NCBI GenBank assembly: GCA_027946555.1
Contig: JAPEVC010000010.1
Location: 248,001-312,000 of the forward strand
Direction of reading: 5' to 3'
Source of the DNA: Gnomoniopsis sp. IMI 355080
Taxonomy: Eukaryota; Ascomycota; Sordariomycetes; Diaporthales; Gnomoniaceae
Length of the DNA: 64,000 nt
Shown: one piece after another, positions 60,245-64,000 of the stretch
Position numbering within the stretch: the first letter of the stretch is position 1
Layout: every line of letters starts with the position of its first letter
Position numbers and translations under genes: made by a program
Notes under the pieces: model-generated
Told to the model about the DNA's origin: nothing
What the model saw: only the letters and a program-made list of their open reading frames with translations
Databases searched by the model: none

Positions 60245-63200
60245 TCAGTGGAACAAGCCCGTGACCCCCACAGGCTGAGTGGTGCCAGGGACCGTCAGGA
60301 TCTCCTCCTCGAACTGTGTAAATGTCAGTGAAACGTCATTCTTCAACACAATTTGCAAACAAGAGCCGTGGTATCTTACCTCAAGAAACCCCGTCGCTGT
60401 GATCAACACCATGAATGCCTCCGCCAGGTCCTCAACGCTCCCCTCGAGCTGCTGGCTGCCCTTGACGCCGTGGCCAATGCCCGCGCTCTTCTTCAGGACA
60501 TGTACGATGAGCATTCTGTGCTCGCTCAAGAACCGGCGAGCCGGTCCCTGGGTCGCACTGCTCTGCGAACCACGCGAGAGCACCGCCGCGCCAATGATTC
60601 GGGTCACGCGGAGGAGGAGGGAGTAGAGCTTCTCAAGCGCGAGGGCCTCGCTTTGGTCTGTTGGGAGGAACACATCAGTGATGCCGTGCATAACAATATG
60701 TTTCGCAGGGGTTTGGTGTCTAGCATACCAATGTCGAGGTCAGGATCAGTTTGGAACAAGCCTGATAGCTCAATCGCGCGGAAAAGGTTGTTCTGAATGA
60801 CATATTTGGCTCCCTCGCGGGTCTGACAGAGCGAAAGAAGAACTGCGAGCTTGGCGCCCCAGAGAAGCTCCAACTCAGAATTATCTGGAATGGGGGTGAT
60901 TAGTTACTTGTTTCGTATCAAAATTGGAAACCAGAACTTGTTTGACGTACCAGCCTGGATGGTCTCAAACCACTCCCTCAGGACTGACTTGAGAGAGTCG
61001 ACCAGCACACCGACGAAGTTGAGTCTATTCAAAGTCTCCACAACGTATGCGTCGTTCTCAACAATGCCAATCTTGACCAGCGCACCTAACAATATTAGAG
61101 CCGCGGTTTGACACTTGGCTTCGCTGCGCTCAGCATCATCGCAAATCATATTTAGCAATCTCTCGCCGCCGACATGTATAGACTTGATCGCGTGACGACG
61201 GCTGGATATGAATACCTGGCTCTGGCCCACAATACCGGCCAGATAGCGGTAGCAGATGTTGTAGTATATAGTGCGAAGCTCGGAATTGCCCGCCCAGCGA
61301 CTGGTTGCCGACAGACAAATTTGGAAAAGTTGATACAACTTATCGCCGACCAAATCGCCAGCTACCTTACTATTCTCTTCGGTGGCTGAGAAATCGACCT
61401 TGAAGAGCAACACTTTGGCCAGCTTCGCAAGCTCGAATGCCTCCTCTTCGTGGTCCGACGCGTAGCATTCGAGACTCGGAAGAATTACTTGAAGTGCTTG
61501 TAGTAGGAATGCGGTGCGGTCGCTGCCTTTAAACTCGTTTGACTCGAGCATAACCAGCAGAACCTTTGCCCAGGATCTGAGAACCCTCAGGCGGAAAGAT
61601 GCGAGTTGCTTGAATCGGTTGGAGAAATCGAGATATTGCAGCAAAGCTGCTTCTTCTGCATCCATGGCTGCGATGTCTTGCTCGGTAGCCATCATGGCTA
61701 GTCCGCCGAATTCCTTCCGTTTCAGTAGCAAAAGCTCCCGTACTCTGTCCAGGTTGTAGACTGCATTCCCGTCTGGATCCTCTTGCAAACAAGGTCCCAA
61801 TTTGAGATCACGATAGAACGCGAATGAAGGCGCCTGAACGTTCGATATATGATCGTCCACAGGCAAGAAGTCGAAGAGACCAAAAATGCCAGAAATTGGC
61901 CTTAATTCGCCGTCATCATCTTTTAATTGCCCGATCAAGGCTTCAAGGAGGCGCCGCTTGAGGTGGGGTTGTCTCTGCTGAGAAATACTGCAGAGTTCGA
62001 TACTTGCATAGTCGAGCATCATTGCACGAAGTGCAAGGAAAGATGCAAATGTGACACCGGCTTCAGCAAGCAGGAATTCGGGCCCGCCCATCAGTTCGCC
62101 ATCCCATGGAAGTTGTGGCTGGATGGTGATCTCGCGGAGAAGTAAGTGGAAAATAAAGTCATTCTCTCTGAGCTCAGCCAAGATGACCGAGGACGACAGA
62201 GGCGACGTCCACAGTACTTGAAATATACGCATGATCTTGAATTTGAGGTCTATTGTCCACCTCCACATTCCAGACTCGTCGTCGCCGAACGGGACCTCCA
62301 CGAGTACCCGTAGCATGTGGTGGAATAGAGATGTTCCAGACTGGAACGCCCCGTCATGTTTTACCGACAGAAAATCAATACCACATTCAAATCCAAGCAA
62401 CTGGTGCGCGATAGTAGGCTGATTGGGTGTGGCCTGAAGACACGCGAACAAGAAGTCGAGGATGTACACCTTGATGATGTAGTTTGGCGACTCTGCTCTT
62501 AGGGAAATGTCGAGAGGTTCCGTCAGGTCAGCGATGAAAGATCCAGAGATGGCCTCGGCGTCGCCCATTTGCTCCAAGGCTACTATGGCCTTGTTTCGGT
62601 GTGTTTGACCAATGTGTCCTGGGCTCCATGCCGAGGCGATACGCGACGAGGACGAAATCTTCTCCAACAATTTCAAACAAGCCAGCGTCAGATCCGGATG
62701 CCCCATGCCGCAGTACCGTCCAAGATGCACAACTAGAGTAATGTGGCTCATGATGCCATCTTCGATAGACAGGTATCCCGTAGGAGTCACCGGTTTCTTG
62801 TTCGGTTGATCTCTGGCCAACGGCCGTATGAGATCCGTGTACGTGTCTTGCATTTCGAGGACCTTGGTGACTACCTCAATAGCTCGCAGGATGCTTAATA
62901 TCGTTGGTGAATCCGGTGTCGCACTCGCAATCTGGGTGACCTCTTCCGCATCCTTGGGGTTGATGGTTCCAAATAATGCAGCCATCGCTCGGCTGTTGAG
63001 CATCCACTCCATGACACGAGCGAAAGGGTGGAGTTTGACGTAAGACGCGAGGTCTGTTGTTGAGATAATCGAGTCCACAGATATGCCTGCTTCGTGACTG
63101 AGGACTATCAGATCCTCATTGAAGTTGTCAAGGCACAAGAGCGCAAATTCTAGACAGCTCAGCCGAAGCATTCTCGTTTGGGTAGGGTCTTGCAATTGCG

Positions 63201-64000
63201 CAGAAGTCTCCGCGAAGACATTGCCGAAGACGTAGTCCACGTAAGGGTCGACTCCTGGCATTCTAGTCTGAGATCCTAATTCTTCTGGGAACGGAAGGGC
63301 GTCGTTCAGAGGGGATGAGTCCAGAACAGGAGAAATGAGAGAGTTGAGAAATTGGACGACGGCGTTCGGCTCCTCAAACCCTCGAGCTAAGTCGGCCAGC
63401 TTGTTCCGCATCGTAGCCGCAGGAGTCTGGTTCACCGGTGTTACAGGTTGACGAGTTTGTGCTGGCGGCGCAGCAATCTGACCCGTTGCCCATTGATCAA
63501 GTAGATTCCACATTACGTAGCACTCGTCCTTGTTCTTGCGGCTCATGAGCGCTCGCAGCGTGTAGAACGCTGAGGACCTCAAGCGGGCGTGCTGTGAACC
63601 GGGAACATTGATCAGCTGATAAAGACCAAGCGCCAGATTAGAATCGCCTTTCAAGAGGTAAATCCGCACCGCCTCGCTCTGTGAGGCCAGTTTCGTGATC
63701 AGCCTGAGATAACACTCCAACATCATAGCGGACTCAGGCTCTGCTTCAGCCTGGTCTGTCGTGGGTTTACCCGAGCGGTATAGATGTGATTGAGACGTAG
63801 CCGGCTTTTGAAGCTTGTTTGTGAAGTACGTGAGTTCTTTGAAAATTTGAGTCCAGGTGAGAGAGTGCGTCTTTCGCATCTTGCCAGAAGCCGTCTGACC
63901 TTCGTCCAAGAGAAAAGCGTGAGCAGAAGAGGCGCAAGTATCATCATCGGAAATCGATTGCAACATCTCACAAAAGGCGCTGACCAAAGGAGTGGAAGCC
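60245..64000 (-). CDS. NUP192: Nucleoporin NUP192/NUP205, C-terminal part (5' end outside window)
   Basis: Four exons are visible: 64000-60951 (open at the window edge), 60884-60729, 60657-60380 and 60313-60245, about 1184 residues of a protein that is usually 1700-1850. NUP192 is a large alpha-helical solenoid of the nuclear pore inner ring and binds NIC96 and NUP53. Recognisable family segments include GGPEFLLAEAGVTFASFLAL, FGLFDFLPVDDHISNVQAPS, LRTIYYNICYRYLAG, LREWFETIQADNSELELLWG (across a splice) and FQTDPDLDI near the end. The three terminal introns are 66-77 nt and fall in a region that is less conserved. No membrane or signal segment is present, as expected. Confidence 0.93.

Overview
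The window looks like nuclear DNA of a filamentous ascomycete (Pezizomycotina). Nearly all genes carry short introns of about 48-130 nt with GT..AG ends and CTAAC-like branch sites. Genes sit on both strands with intergenic gaps from 0.3 to 3.6 kb. The gene content is typically fungal: DBP9, YAP1-binding protein, Zn2Cys6 factor, HeLo-domain protein, NUP192 and a DNA methyltransferase/SNF2 fusion. The class cannot be fixed from sequence alone. All gene models below were built by joining exons across splice sites with checked reading phase.

Layout. 1-2475: no supported gene. 2476-4535: DBP9 helicase (+). 5288-5826: small secreted protein (+). About 6.1-6.9 kb: a decayed gene (-). 8984-10512: SET-domain protein with a signal peptide (+). 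11111-13061: YBP1/glomulin-type protein (+). 13410-15493: HeLo domain fused to a pseudokinase (-). 17048-18197: single-pass membrane protein with a cysteine-containing ectodomain (+). 18540-20642: ABCG half-transporter (-). 21953-24252: Zn2Cys6 transcription factor (-). 26026-33362: 2424-residue DNA cytosine methyltransferase with SNF2 ATPase and RING regions (-). 35674-37516: unrecognised 570-residue protein (+). 37901-38644: complex I assembly factor NDUFAF2-like (-). 39518-41594: calponin-homology protein with a long charged coil (+). 42542-44684: secreted type-B carboxylesterase (-). 44.7-48.3 kb: gene-poor. 48296-49710: single-pass membrane protein with a 7-residue tail repeat (-). 52218-55723: mitochondrial DNA polymerase MIP1 (-). 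57681-59330: SLX8-like RING protein (+). 60245-64000: C-terminal part of nucleoporin NUP192 (-), running off the window.

The genes do not form a metabolic cluster; most are housekeeping genes placed singly. Functional themes are ribosome biogenesis (DBP9), oxidative-stress signalling (YBP1 type), mitochondrial upkeep (MIP1, NDUFAF2), genome maintenance and epigenetics (methyltransferase/SNF2/RING, SLX8-like), and the nuclear pore (NUP192). The most interesting loci are the HeLo-pseudokinase, whose layout resembles the animal necroptosis executor MLKL, the very large methyltransferase-remodeller fusion, and the SET protein carrying a secretory signal. Five perfect copies of the palindrome TACCTAGGTA lie in intergenic DNA, far more than chance predicts.
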